Assembly: GCF_030247195.1 (NCBI RefSeq)
Contig: NC_080672.1
Coordinates: forward strand, 184,698,310-184,762,309
Source of the DNA: Topomyia yanbarensis
Taxonomy: Eukaryota; Arthropoda; Insecta; Diptera; Culicidae
Reading direction: 5' to 3'
DNA: 64,000 bases
Shown: piece after piece, positions 45,616 to 57,839 of the stretch
Numbering within the stretch: the first letter of the stretch is position 1
How the letters are laid out: the number at the start of each line of letters is the position of its first letter
Translations under genes and position numbers: made by a program
Notes under the pieces: model-generated
Seen by the model: the letters and a program-made list of their open reading frames with translations, nothing else
The model's database searches: none
Told to the model about the DNA's origin: nothing

Positions 45616-48252
45616 ATGAGGTCCTCGAAGACGCGAACGCAGTTGATGAGATCATGGTGCTAGGAGATTTTAATCTTCCTAGCATTTCATGGAAGTCTTC
45701 CCGCAACGGATTCCTTTATCCGGATTCGGACCATTCCGTACTCCACCCAGCTGCAGTGAGTCTACTTGACAGCTATAGCTCAGCCACGTTACTACAAATC
45801 AATTCTATTGCCAATGAAAATAGCCGCTATCTCGATCTTTGTTTTGCCAGCGATCAGGTTTCCGCCACATCAATAGTGATGTCGCCCTCTCCTCTAGTAA
45901 AACCAGTGATGCATCATCCTCCATTGATCGCTACGATTGATGCCACTGTGGTGCATGATTTCGATATTGCACCACGTTCTGTCACCTACGATTTCCGTAA
46001 AGCCGACCATCGCAGTATCGCAGACCTTTTTTCCACCATCGATTGGGAAAATATTTTGGACCTCGAGGATGTCGAATCCGCAGTCCAAACTTTTTCCAAC
46101 GTTCTGGCGTACGTTATTGACAGGTACGTTCCGAAGAAAGTTCACCATCGACAAACCGGCCCTCCATGGCAAACGAGTACATTGCGACGGTTGAAGTCTA
46201 TTAAGAGAGCTGCCCTGCGGAGGTTTACCAAGTATCGTACAATATCACTCAGAGACTATTACGTCAGTCTCAACCATGCGTACAAACGAGCCAGTCAAAA
46301 CTGTTTCTATCGATATCAGCAAAATATTCAGCGTAATCTCAAGCCGCATCCTAAACGTTTCTGGAAATATGTAAACGAACAGCGCAAGGAATCTGGACTG
46401 CTATGACTTTCAATGGTAACACAGCTTCCACATCACGAGATATATGTGCACTTTTCTCGGAAAAATTCGCGAACGTGTTCACAGATGAGGAATTAACTAT
46501 TGAGCAAATCGAACTCGCTGCTAGCAGAGCTCCACTTGTGGGTCAAACTCTGAGTGCTATCGATGTCAACGCAACGATGATTACCAGAGCTTCCTCTCGA
46601 CTTAAGTCATCCTTCAATCCGAGACCCGACGGGTTCCCCTCCGCTTTTCTGATAAGGCACATTGAAGTTTTGGTTAACCCGCTTCTTCACATCTTTCGAA
46701 CATCTATTCACAGAGGTATTTTTCCATCTTGCTGGAAATTAGCGAACATGTTCCCAGTACATAAAAAGGGAAATAAGCGAGACGTCAATAACTACCGTGG
46801 AATAACTTCATTGAGTGCTGTCTCGAAGTTGTTCGAGCTTGTGATTATGGAACCTCTTCAGGCTCACTGTAAGCAGTACCTAAGTGACGATCAACACGGC
46901 TTCACGTCTGGGCGGTCTACTGCGTCTAACCTATTATGTTTAACATCCTTCATAACAGAGAGTATGGAACATCGCGCTCAAATCGACGTTGTTTACACCG
47001 ACTTATCTGCCGCTTTTGACAAGATAAACCACGATATCTCAATAGCAAAAATGGAGATTTGGAATTAATGGTAGTATTTTGCAATGGTTTCGATCCTACC
47101 TCACTGACCGAGAGATAACGGTTGTCATAGGAGAATACCAGGCCCCTGCATTCTCTTCTACATTTGGAATACCTCAAGGAAGCCACTTGGGACCGTTGAT
47201 GCTTCTGATATACTTCAATGATGTACATCTAATTTTGAAGACTCCACGATTATCGTTCGCAGATGACCTCAAGATTTTTCGCCTAATTCGTTCAATTGAA
47301 GATTGCAGAGTTCTCCAACAGCAGCTTCAAGTCCTTGCTGATTGGTGCAATACGAACCGCATGTATGTAAACCCGAAGAAGTGCTCGGTATATCTTTTTC
47401 ACGGAAGAAGGATTCGATTTATTGTAACTACCGTCTACTAGAGACAGAAATCGAACGTGTCAGTCACGTGAAGGATCTGGGAGTGATTCTGGATTCTCAA
47501 CTTACGTTTAAACAACACGTATCCTATGCAGTAGGTAAAGCGTCTCGAGTACTGGGATGCAAATTCAGGATAGCCAAATACTTTACGGATGTTTATTGTC
47601 TCAAATCGCTGTACTGCTCTTTATCCCGATCAATTCTAGAATATTGCCCTGAAGTGTGGAGCCCGAACTATAATAATGGCGTAGAAAGAATTGAAAGTGT
47701 GCAGCGACGCTTTTTACGTTTCGCGCTCCGTAGATTGCCGTGGAGAGATCCTGTCCGACTACCTAGCTATGAAAACCGATGTCAGCTGATTCAACTAGAG
47801 CCCCTACATGTTCGAAGGAATACCGAAAGAGCTTTGTTCATCGCTGACACTCTGCAAGGCCGTATAGATGCCCCAGCTATTTTGGAACAAATCAACATAA
47901 ACGTCGCACCTCGTGCACTACGTAACAACAATATGTTCCGGTTGCCATTCCGACGCACAAATTATAGTATGTATGGAGCCATCACTGGTCTGCAACGAAT
48001 TTTCAACCAGGTAGCTTCAGCATTTGATTTCAACGTTTCTCGACATACTCTGCGTGTACGTTTCTCCAGATTGTTGATTCATTTCGTTAACAACACTTGA
48101 CCTTTTTATTCTTTGTTTGTAATTATTGTATGATTTTTGTTTTTATGTGCGACTTGAGTATTAGAAATAAGATTAGTATGTAGGCTAACATCATTGGGGC
48201 TTTGATATGCCTGTTGATGTATTAAACAAAATAAAAATAAACAAAAAATAAA
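45616..48252 (+). pseudogene. Jockey-like LINE inserted in the 3' UTR of R1 copy C (EN end, RT, 3' UTR)
   Basis: 5'-truncated inside the endonuclease: VLGDFNLPSISW at 45657, with the expected SDH box reading MHHPPL (~45909). RT blocks: FPVHKKGNKRDVNNYRGITS (~46750), QHGFTSGRSTASN, YTDLSAAFDKINHD, FGIPQGSHLGPLM (~47165) and an intact SFADDLKIF (~47254). The C-terminal region reads to FVNNT stop (48100). Frameshifts lie near 46400, 47045 and 47400. The 3' UTR ends in an A-rich AATAAAC-type tail (~48225-48252). Target duplication appears as CATGAGG (45613-45619) against CATAAGG (48259-48265). Removing the insert restores the R1 tail. Confidence 0.9.
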
Positions 48253-48427
48253 ATACTCATAAGGCAGTCCACTTATACGCCTATACACTCGCTCTTCTGT
48301 CTTGCTTCGGGGTGGCTGGGTTTACCCCTTACGCGGTTGCCAGTCGCTGCGCCAAACCTGCCTCAGCATGAACAGACCATTCACTCCCTTTTTGCGCTCG
48401 GCCTTTTTCGCTCCAACTAACCAATCA
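48253..48427 (-). mobile_element. R1 copy C, proximal 3' UTR
   Basis: Matches the reverse complement of 1827-2000 of copy A (GCAGTCCACTTATACGCCTA, GGGGTGGCTGGGTTTACCCC). Joins the ORF2 stop at 48428 and continues, after the LINE insertion, at 45615. Confidence 0.92.
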
Positions 48428-50817
48428 CTAGTTAGCCGTGCCCGTCGTCTGTTGCTCGGTTCGCCAAATTACCTGTAGCCTACAGGCTAAATAAATAAGG
48501 GTATCAGGGGTTGTGTCCCAGCCACAGATGTCAAGCATTGCTCTTCTTTCGACGTCGAACCGAGGACATACGAACAGTATGTGTTTGGCAGTTTCGTCCA
48601 CACCTGGGCAGTCCGGGCAGGCTGGGACCTCCGCGTGCCCGAACGTGTGGAGGTACTGTCGGAAACAGTCATGGCCTGATAGGAATTGTGTCAGGTGGAA
48701 GTGAACTTCCCCATGGGGTCTTCCCACCCAGCTCGATATGTTAGGTATCAGCCGGTGGGTCCACCTACCTTTCGAGGAGTTATCCCACTCACACTGCCAT
48801 CTGGCGACCGAGGTCACCCTGGTGCGCTCGCGGGCTCCTCTATTTCCACGTAGCTCGAAACACTCCTCATCTTCCCGAATGACCAGCCCGACTGGCATCA
48901 TGCTCGCTATCACGCAGGATGCATCGTGTGATACCGTGCGGTAGGCAGATATCACTCTGAGGCACATCACGCGGTAGGTGCTCTCCAGTTTCTTTAGGTA
49001 ACTGGATACCCTCAGTGCTCTTGACCATGACGGGCCGCCGTACCTGAGGATAGATACGGCAATGCCTGCCAGTAACCTACATCTACTGGCGCACACCTTT
49101 GAGCTGTTGGACTTCATCGTCGATAGTGCCGCAACAGCAGTCGACGCTCTCTTGCATATATAGTCGACATGGCTGCCGAAGGTCAGCTTGTCGTCTATAA
49201 TGACTCCGAGAGACTTCAGGCTTCGCTGTGAAGTGATCACGACTTCTCCCACATGGATAACTGCATGTTGTGCCGACTTGCGGTTGTTGACGATAACTAC
49301 CTCCGTCTTATACTGAGCAAGCTCCAGGCCTCTCGCGCTCATCCATTCTTCCACCGTGGTTATCGCGTGTTCTGCAGTTAGTTCTACCTCGGGGATTGAC
49401 TCCCCGTAGACCTCCAAGGTTACGTCGTCAGCAAAGCCGACGATCTTGACTCCAGGAGGGAACTTCAGTCTGAGAACCCCGTCATACATGAGGTTCCATA
49501 GCACCGGGCCTAGAATCGAGCCCTGCGGGACTCCGGCGGTAATCGGAACCCTTTTCTGACCGGCATCGGTCTCGTATAGCAGTACGCGGTTCTGGAAGTA
49601 ACTTTCCAGGATCCGGTACAGACCCACAGGTAGGCTAAGCCGGTGTAACGAGAGAGCGATGGCATCCCAGCTTGCGCTGTTGAATGCGTTCTTCACGTCA
49701 AGTGTCACTAACGCACAGTATCGAATACCTCGCCTTTTCCGTTGGATCGCTATCTCGGCAGTATTTATCACTGAGTTGAGAGCGTCCACTGTGGACTTAC
49801 CCTTCCGAAAGCCAAACTGGTTGCTTGACAGACCGTCCGTACCTTCCGCGTACGGGGTTAGCCTGTTGAGGATGATCCTCTCAAGCAGTTTGCTAGTCGT
49901 GTCGATCAGACAGATTGGTCTGTACGCCGATGGGTCGCCTGGCGGCTTCCCGGGCTTCGGCAACAGCACCAATTTCTGCCTTTTCCATCTATCGCGGAAA
50001 TGGCACTCGTCAAGGCATCTCTGCATAGCTAGCCTGAACATGTTCGGGTTCGCTATGATCGCTGCCTTGAGAGCGTTGTTTGGAACTCCATCCGGCTCTG
50101 GAGCTTTGTTCATTGCTAGGGATATAGCCACTCTGAGTAGTTCTTCATTCGTCACTGGAGCCACCATTTCGGCCGTGCCCGCACTGTCTCGTAGTGCAGG
50201 TGGCCAGGGGTTTGTGGCTCGAGACGGGAAAAGTACTTCGATAATCGTCGCCAACCGGTCCGGAGACCGTTCTGGGGGTGAAGAGCCCCCTTTGGTCTTG
50301 GCCATCACGATCCGGTAGGCGTCACCCCACGGATTCGCGTTGGCACTCTCACACAAGTTGTCGAAACACGCTCTCTTGCTGCTTTTAATGGCCTTGTTAA
50401 GGGCCAATTTCGCAGCTCGAAACACTTCACGGCGGTTCTCTCTTGCATCCTCGGTGCGAGCTCTTTGCATCCTACGTCTAGCTCTGAGGTAGGCTGATCG
50501 TAGAGCTGCAATCTTGGCACTCCACCAGTATACCGGGCATCTGCCGTTTCTTGGCAAGGTTTTCCTCGGCATAGTGGCGTCGCACGCGCGTGATAGAACA
50601 GTTACCAGCGCATCCCCGCTTAGACTGTCGGTGTTGGCCTCAAGTCCCAGGGCCGCGGTGAAAGCTTCGCTGTCGAAGTGATTGGACTTCCACCCGCGTA
50701 CCTGACAGGGATCTCCCGCCCTCGGATGCTGCACACCATAGTTGATCCTAAAGCGGATTGCTAAATGATCGCTATGGGTGTACCCTTCGTCTACCCTCCA
50801 TTCCATGCCTGGAACCA
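48428..50817 (-). CDS. R1 ORF2 body (copy C): end of endonuclease, RT and Cys/His C-terminus
   Basis: A continuous frame of about 795 codons. It begins at the duplicated LVPGM site in the endonuclease, followed by SDHLAIRF (EN SDH motif, ~50750). RT blocks: YRPICLIDTTSKLLERI, NQFGFRKGKSTVDA, VTLDVKNAFNSASWDA, GVPQGSILGP and an intact GFADDVTLEV (~49430). The C-terminus includes CPDCPGVDETAKHILFVC (~48590). Near the C-terminus ~18 codons present in copies A/B (QRMCQSVEKWNAVSA) are deleted, and the APGPDG motif reads APEPDG. The rest of ORF2 (N-terminal EN) and ORF1 lie at 60520-62470, separated by the 9.7-kb insertion. Confidence 0.93.
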
Positions 50818-50993
50818 AGGATGGTGATAGGCGAAACAATCAGCGAAAACCATCGATTTGCTCCGGTATTCTACACAGCTATGTCGATCAATGTGTTTGT
50901 GCATAATGCCTTATACACCTTCGCACTTAAAGATTTATGTCACTTTGACTTGAATGATAGTATGCAAATTGAGTCGCGATTGAGAGGTGAATA

Positions 50994-51631
50994 ATCTTTA
51001 AACGGTCCTGAACCTTTGCACGCGGTTAAAAAAAAGTTTCCTTGTAAATGCATTAAATTTTTGTTTTAAAGGTTTTAATATGTAAAAGAAATTTTTTTTC
51101 GTTAAAGTATATTCATTTATTTGAGTGATTGACATGTTTTTTCCAGTTGGCATCCTGGATTACAAGAGAACGGCTTTATCGATTTTTATGATATTTATAT
51201 CAATTGAAAGGAAATTTCAAGCTCTTCAGTGAGAAAGTTTGATTTTTAAAAATCCTTTCATGGCATTTTTGGCAGCATAACAATGAAAAAAATGTGTTGC
51301 CTTTTTTATGAAAAACAGCAAAAAAATCCTATTGATTTTTTTTGGTTAAGGGTACCTTTAATTTGATATCATTATCATGAAAGACATCATACAGCTAAAG
51401 CAAACTATTTGGACGCCTGCAGTTTTGTATTCCTAAATACGGCTTTGGGGCCATGGTACGTAACGTTCTTGCTTACCGTCATCTTACTTTTCGCCAAAAA
51501 TAGAACCCTCTGCACATTATACTCGAGAACTCTGATCACGCAACTTCAAATTTGAAACTGTTTGATGTTTTACATATTGCAGAAGTACCTCCAAAATTAG
51601 TGAAAAGATCTTTTGAAAAATCAAGATTGAA
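50994..51631. other. Unassigned A/T-rich segment
   Basis: No gene recognised. A short frame at 50821-50994 begins three bases after the 15-bp repeat but has no recognised family. Confidence 0.35.
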
Positions 51632-51890
51632 CATGAGGTCGGTGTTAAGTCAGACCGGACTAAGTCGCAAAACATCAAAAAATGAGATAATAATAGCACT
51701 GGATAAAGAATATCTTCAGCTACATTCGACTTTTGCCAGATTTGAAATATGTAACAATAAACAAGAATTATGGCAAAAATAATTTCCAATTATAATGTAA
51801 AGGATGCGACGATTCAAACTTTAAACTCGTTTTTCTCGAAATCAATATTTTGTCACTTGGTCCGGTCTGACTTAACACCGACCATGAGAT
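51632..51890. repeat. MITE-like unit with GGTCGGTGTTAAGTCAGACC inverted ends
   Basis: GGTCGGTGTTAAGTCAGACC plus GGACTAAGT (from ~51637) pairs with the inverted GGACCAAGT end (~51855-51886) with one mismatch over about 29 bp. About 250 bp long. The open frame crossing it (51552-51782) is therefore not taken as a gene. Confidence 0.65.
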
Positions 51891-52218
51891 ATAAAGAACT
51901 TAAAATTGGTGTAAAATCGCCCCCACAGGGGGGCTACGTTACACCAGAAAGTTTTTTTTCCAAAATAATGTTAACTTCTTGATTTATTGTTACGGATTAT
52001 GCTTGTTATTTATGTGTGAATGTAAATGAATGTCGTTCTGGTAAAAATAAAAGGGTATGTTCAAAAACTGCGTACCACGCATCTACACTGACAATATAAA
52101 TTCGTAAATATAATGTAATCGATGATGCATTGCACGAATTCATTCGTTGTTTTCTGCAACGAAGTGTTTTCGTGAATTGAAAACAGTAGGTTTCGTTCAT
52201 TTCATGAACAAGCTTGGT

Positions 52219-52890
52219 GAACGAAGGCTTTCGTAAATTTTATACGTTTAATGTACACTGCACGAATGTTATCGTTGATAACGACATTATTTTTCGTGAA
52301 TGATACGAAATGTTTTGTTTATTTTAATAAATGCTTGTGTATATTACGAACAATTTAATTACTCACACGAATTTATGTCGTTCATCATAGGAAAGTGTTC
52401 GTATTCATTAGCATATTATTTTTTCAATCAATATTTTGGGATCGATGTTTGACAACAACGATTTTTTAACTAACTAAATGGATCGATCTGGCAAAATCGA
52501 TTTTATTTCAACCCCCTCACCTCTATTGAGGACTAGAAAGATTGTGATGTGAAGAAATGGACGCTTGATGAACGAAAGTTTTAGTAAATTTTACTTATCT
52601 AGTGTACATCGTACGAATGTTATCGTTGATAACAACATTATTTTTCGTGGATGAAGCGAAATGATTCGTTTATTTCAATAAATGTTTGCGTATATTACGA
52701 ACGACTTCGTTGGTCGCACGAATTAATTTCGTTTATCTTGGAAAAGTTTTCGTATCTATTAGTCTCTTATTGTTTTCAGTCGATCTTTTGGGATTGATGT
52801 TTGACAACATCGAATTTTTTTAATTTTCAAAAAATCCATGTGGCCAAATCTATTTTACTGAACGAAAGTTATCGTAAATTTTACTTTTTA
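52219..52890. repeat. ~351-bp tandem repeat rich in TTCGTA/TACGAA
   Basis: Units begin GAACGAA(G/A)G at 52219, 52570 and 52860 (the last partial). They share TAATGTACACTGCACGAATG-type and GTTATCGTTGATAACGACAT-type segments and TTTGACAACA(A/T)CGA. A further partial unit is at 57690-57832. Unit sequence contains short palindromes such as GTTATCGTTGATAAC. The unit is non-coding. Confidence 0.8.
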
Positions 52891-53200
52891 CATTTCTTAC
52901 AAAAGAAATGTATAGGATTCGCTCAAACTTTGAAAACTTTTTCCGAGGCCCGGAGGGCCGAGTTTCATATACCAATCGACTCAGCTCGACAAATTGAGAC
53001 AATGTCTGTATGTGTGTATGAGTGTATGTATGTATGTACAAAATGTCATGTAATTATCTCAGCAATGGCTGAACCGATCTTATTGAAACTAGTTTCAAAT
53101 GAAAGGCCTAACGCTCCCATTTGACACTATTATTTTTGTTTTTCGATATGTTGTTTACTTTCTGAGATATGGGTAATTTTGTCAAAACAGGACTGGTTTG
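52885..53200 (+). repeat. Mosquito interspersed repeat with TGTATGTATG microsatellite
   Basis: Starts ACATTTCTTACAAAAGAAATGT (a small palindrome), then GAGGCCCGGAGGGCCGAGTT, then a GTATG microsatellite and GCAATGGCTGAACCGATCTT. Opposite-strand fragment at 2756-2895. The motif order recurs widely in mosquito genomes as I recall; not checked. Confidence 0.6.
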
Positions 53201-53607
53201 AAGCGAATAACATTCGAACAAGGCAACTATATCACGTTAAATAAACAGAAACAAAAAGCTTATGAAAATACCTTTCTAACAAGCTATAGATTGTCAAAAT
53301 CTGTTCACGAGCGGCGGAGATATTAAACATTTTGTATTTTCATTCTTCGCTTACCAATTTCCACTAACTAAAAATGAGACCGTTCCATAGAGTATTGCTT
53401 TACCGGTTTTTTAGGTTCAAAACTAAACCAATTTTGAATATCCGGGTATGCAAACACATCTGTGTGATTCAAAGATTTTGATTCCGAAAACATTTTGTGA
53501 ATTTACTTAATAATCAATTACCTATTTCTCAAAAAATAATAAGCAAGTTCATTTCAAAGACAAAATAATGTGTAAATTCACTTCAAAGTTCAAATTTGTC
53601 CAGAGTT

Positions 53608-53768
53608 TTTTTTCGATTATAGAGGTTTTAACGTTAAGGTCATTCGCCTCTTCGGGTTAGAAAAATCTCTTATGAAAAATTTCTAACCCTATGTGCGGGG
53701 TCGGGATTCGAACCCAGGTGCGCTACGTACAAGGCAATCGATTTACCAACTACGCTACATCCACCCTC
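53608..53768 (-). repeat. tRNA-derived SINE
   Basis: The minus strand reads GTGGATGTAGCGTAGTTGG (A-box-like) and GGGTTCGAATCCCGACCCCG (B box), a tRNA-like 5' region (53766-53692). It is followed by a non-tRNA body containing AGATTTTTCTAACCC and AAGAGGCGAATGACCTTAA, ending near an A-rich run (53608). The tRNA-like part lacks a proper acceptor stem pairing, which argues against a functional tRNA. A scrap of its 3' part (AACCATAAGGTCATTCGTCT) is at ~59668-59687. Confidence 0.75.
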
Positions 53769-56561
53769 ATTGTCCAGAGTTGATGTATTTATCTGTTGGA
53801 TTGAGCAATGCGTTCACTCGTGAGATAGACGTTGGATGGTATATGAATAGTAGTGAGAAAATAGATTTCCAATATAATTCATATTCATATTATACTCGTA
53901 GCATCACCAAGAGCAACTGTATTTTTGAATAACAAAATTGTAGCGAAAATTTATCAGTTGCATTATCGAAAATAAAGATGTAAGGAATCAAAATTTCGCA
54001 CTATAAACAAAAATAATGTCACAGCTCTAACCATCATTTACCATTCCTCACAACTGACACTGAGTTGTACTGAAAACCCCAATATACATTTTTCACGATC
54101 AATGTGACTAAAAGCATATTTATTTGCGAAAAAATACGACATGTAATTTCAAGAATGTTCGTGTCTCAAAGCAGTGCAGGGGTACTTTCAATACTAACTG
54201 GCTTTTCGATGAATTTAAATACTTATTCTGGTAGTTTGAACTATTTCTTTGCAATGGTATTGCTTTGTATACGACTCATTAACCCATATCTCCAGAACGA
54301 GAGTTCCGAACGAAACAATTCGCAAGTAATAAGGATGGCTGGAAAAAGACTGCATTGTAATCGACTGCACGTACGAGTTTTATGCCATCGACAATAATAT
54401 AATTGCCAACATAGCCTGGACACTTGACACTCTTTTCTAGATATTTCAATGCGAATGAATACTATTTACAGGTGGCCTTTTCTCAGTTTGCTATTTCTAA
54501 TTACGCGTTAAAATACTGAACCTGAAAATTCCATTCTATGCAAAATCATTTTTCAGACGTCTGTAACCAAAAAGATATCTTTTAATTCCAAAACAAATTC
54601 CTGATTTCTAGATTTTCCGATGACTAATTAAGGACCATCAATAAAGTAGAAACACCAGATAATCCTAAAAAATCCGTCAAGAAAAGAAGAACGAAAACGT
54701 GCTCTTTGCAATGGGATTTTCACAAACAATTCAGAATATTCTGAAACAATGGTTTTGGAATTCGTGAAATTCGTTTTATTCATTTACTTCATTTCAATAA
54801 CTTTCTTAAAATATTATTATATATTCTCATTTTTTCCAGCTCATTCCTTTAATGCACTATATTCGTTTGGTTTATTTTTTGCATTTTAAATGTTTGACTA
54901 ATAAAAAATATATGATTATTTCATTTTAAAGATTTTTTTCATTTAGTATTGTTTTTATTTATTTTGTTTATGTGACCTAATTTTATCTATTGTATTCATT
55001 TAATTCTTTGTATGCATTCCGACCAGTTTATTATCTTATGAATCTTATTCGAATTATTCATCTAATTTATTTTATTCACTTTTTTCTAATATTTTTTTCT
55101 GATATTTTTCCGGTTCACACTTTTATTCATATTAATAATCTGACTAATTTTGTTCAGTCATTCACTTTATTCATTTCATCTAGAACATTTTTTAGATACA
55201 ATATAATTTCTGCTATTAATTCTATTACTTTTTAATATCGCTGATTTTTTCATTTGAATAATTTAACTGCTTAAAAACAAACAAAATGAAAAAATAAGAA
55301 AAAGACAGAAAACATTTTTATTGTGATAAAAAATCTTTATTTTGTTCATATTATTCATTCCATTCATTTTATTGATTTTATTAACTCTCTGTTTATCCTG
55401 TTATTTATGAACATTTTCAAATAGCTTTACTGCCCATGCTCGCAAATCAGTCCCATAAAGATAGAAAACGGGACAAATATGCATTCATGGGCAGTATAAC
55501 TTTGGGCTTGGACAAGATTTCTTCACAATAAAGTAAAACTAATAATTGTGACAATCACCGTTTATTTGAGCGCTAATAGTTACAAGAAAGATCCGTAAAA
55601 CTCAAGTTATTGCAATTGCTTTGATTGGATTTCACTAGAGCAGTGCTGCCAGAGACATTTTCAGTTATCGGTGAAAAATTATATTTTGATATTCGTTTTC
55701 TTCAAATATTTTTGAAAACTGATAAATCTTATTAATTTGGATTGCTTTCGGCTACCTTTTCTGCCCAAACGAACCATTGAAAACTTTGCAGGAGATGTGT
55801 ATTAAGGATTAGTATGTAAAAATTCAGCAGCTTCTAACACTGCTAGAGAAGCATCAATCTTGATCAAAACAGGTTTTTCGTGTTTATTTACTCTAACACT
55901 TTTAAGAAAAAGGTTTTGGAACCATATATATGCGATAAAATAATTAGGTATGAAAGAGTTAATTTAATGCATATTATTCATATTAGGTATTTATTTTATT
56001 ATTCCAATTTTTTATGGTTTTATTCATATTATTTATTTCAATCATTTTATTAAATGGTTAGTTTTTCCCAGTTCACATATTTTATTCTGTTTCTTAATTT
56101 TATCAATTCGGTTTAGCCAATCCTTTATGTTATTGTATGATAGTTTGTTATCCTGAAACAATTTAATTTACTCTCTTAATTTCATTACGTTTTAATATCG
56201 TCTAATTTTAATTTGAGCTAATTTGATTTATTTATTTTATTAATTTGATTTATGTTAATCATTCTATCCATTTTATGAATAACTCTTTTATTTTAAATTT
56301 TATTTTGTTTTATTATTTTTCTTTAATTTATTCAGTTAATTCGAAGCGTTATTCGTGCACATCTCATATCTAGTTGCTTGTAAATTTAGCGTGTGATCGG
56401 CAAGCTAATGAATAATACAACAGTGATATGTGTAAGAAATGTCTCATCTCACTGATAGGTGGATTAAATCGGTTTTTTTATAATTATTAAATTTATTTAG
56501 GCCCAAATGCGGTAGCTCAACGAGGCCGATTGTTCGTTTTTTACAATAAATAAAAAAACAA
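53769..56561. other. A/T-rich, no gene seen
   Basis: Very A/T-rich, especially 54780-55430 and 55960-56350, with many TTTATT/ATTCAT motifs. No coding sequence, TIR or LTR recognised. Confidence 0.45.
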
Positions 56562-57547
56562 CTATGTTAAGTTTTTTGTCTCGTTCAGACGCAGCTTTCT
56601 GCTGCGTGTTGAGATCCTTTTTCTAGGGGGCGAAACATTGCCAGTGTTGTCCACTGCCATTTGAGGTTCGATCCGTTTGTCTTCTTTTGCATTGTCGTTC
56701 ATGTCCATGTCCTTATCCGCACTACTTTCCTGCTGCTCGCGGTCAGATGTTCCAGTTTGTGTCTTACTCTTATCAGTCATCATTGTATGTTCGTATTTTT
56801 CGGCATTCGTTTCGTTGTTGTTGTTGCTGGTTGTTGGTGCTTGATCCGAAGATGTTGGTTTTGCAGCTGTTAGTGGTTTAGCGTAAGATGGTTCTGGGCT
56901 GATTTCAGTTGGATTGGTTAAGTTTTCCTTAACAGTTTCTACGCAAGGTTTTCCGAGGTGCAGCTTCTTCGTGCAGAACTGGCACGTAGGAATTTGCCCT
57001 GGGTACGTGACTAGTGATGTTTGATGAATGAGAACATCGTAACTTCCTAACGCTGTGACGGTTATGTATGAGGGAATTGGCTTGGTCACACGCATTCTCA
57101 CCACACGAACACCGTTAGGGATGCCCGGGAAAAAATTCCTCCAAGTCTCATGTGTAACGGAGTCTACTTCTCCGTATTTTGCAAGCATTTTTTAATCGCG
57201 CCGTCAGGGGTACGCGTAGCCAAATCATGGACACGAACTTCTACAGCGCCGTTCTCGATGTATACGGGAATGCTATATTCAACATTGCCGCATTCGGCGG
57301 CGTGCTGCATGTTGTTTCGCGAGGCGAATGACTCAGCTTGGTTAATGTTGTTGAACGAAATCAGCACGCAATGTTTGATATGATGCATTTGTAGGGTTTT
57401 CACTTCAGCCAGATTGAGTTTCATTTGCACTTTTAATAACTGTTCCACTTCCCGAATGGCTGGTCTTACGGGGCATTTCGAAAAATCAACAGCAACACAG
57501 TTCGGCCGTATCTGGGTTGCTTTTTGCTGGGCACCGTCACTCATCAC
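56562..57547 (-). pseudogene. LINE ORF1 (Gag-like, zinc knuckle), one frameshift
   Basis: From ATG 57547: MSDGAQQKATQIRPNCVAVD, then FSKCPVRPAIREVEQLLKVQ and YSIPVYIENGAVEVRVHDLA. A frameshift near 57175 leads to MLAKYGEVDSVTHETWRNFF, GVRVVRMRVTKPIPSYITV and a zinc-knuckle-like CQFCTKKLHLGKPC (~56960). The tail is Ser/Thr/Asn-rich and basic (RKRISTRSRKLRLN) to the stop at 56562. This is an RNA-binding ORF1 of a mosquito LINE (clade not certain). No ORF2 follows, so the element is truncated. Decayed relatives: 25900-26440 and 62795-62900. Confidence 0.8.
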
Positions 57548-57689
57548 TAAATCGCACAGTAGGTATAGGCTATTGTTATATGGACTGCTTGTGTGATAGG
57601 CACCGATTGATATTTAGGTAGAATTGAATGTTTCACTTGCGCGGGACGATTTTTTGCTTCTGCTCAGGGCGAGATGTGAAGACAAACTG

Positions 57690-57832
57690 TAAATTTTACT
57701 TATTTAGTGTACATTGCACGAATGTTGTCGTTGAAAACGACATTATGTTTCGTGAATGAAACGAAATGTTTTGTTTATTTTAATAAACGTTTGTATATAT
57801 TACGAACAATCTCGTTGGTCGCACGAATTCAT
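57690..57832. repeat. Isolated unit of the 351-bp repeat
   Basis: TTAGTGTACATTGCACGAATG and GAACAATCTCGTTGGTCGCAC match the units at 52219-52890. It is interrupted at ~57832 by the 5' end of the TXNL1 pseudogene transcript. Confidence 0.7.
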
Positions 57833-57839
57833 CTCTCGA

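Noticed and set aside
51552..51782. 76-codon plus-strand frame
   Set aside because: Spans the left end of an inverted-repeat MITE-like unit, so coding is unlikely.
53690..53770. tRNA gene
   Set aside because: A- and B-box-like segments are present but the acceptor arm does not pair and a SINE body follows; treated as a SINE.
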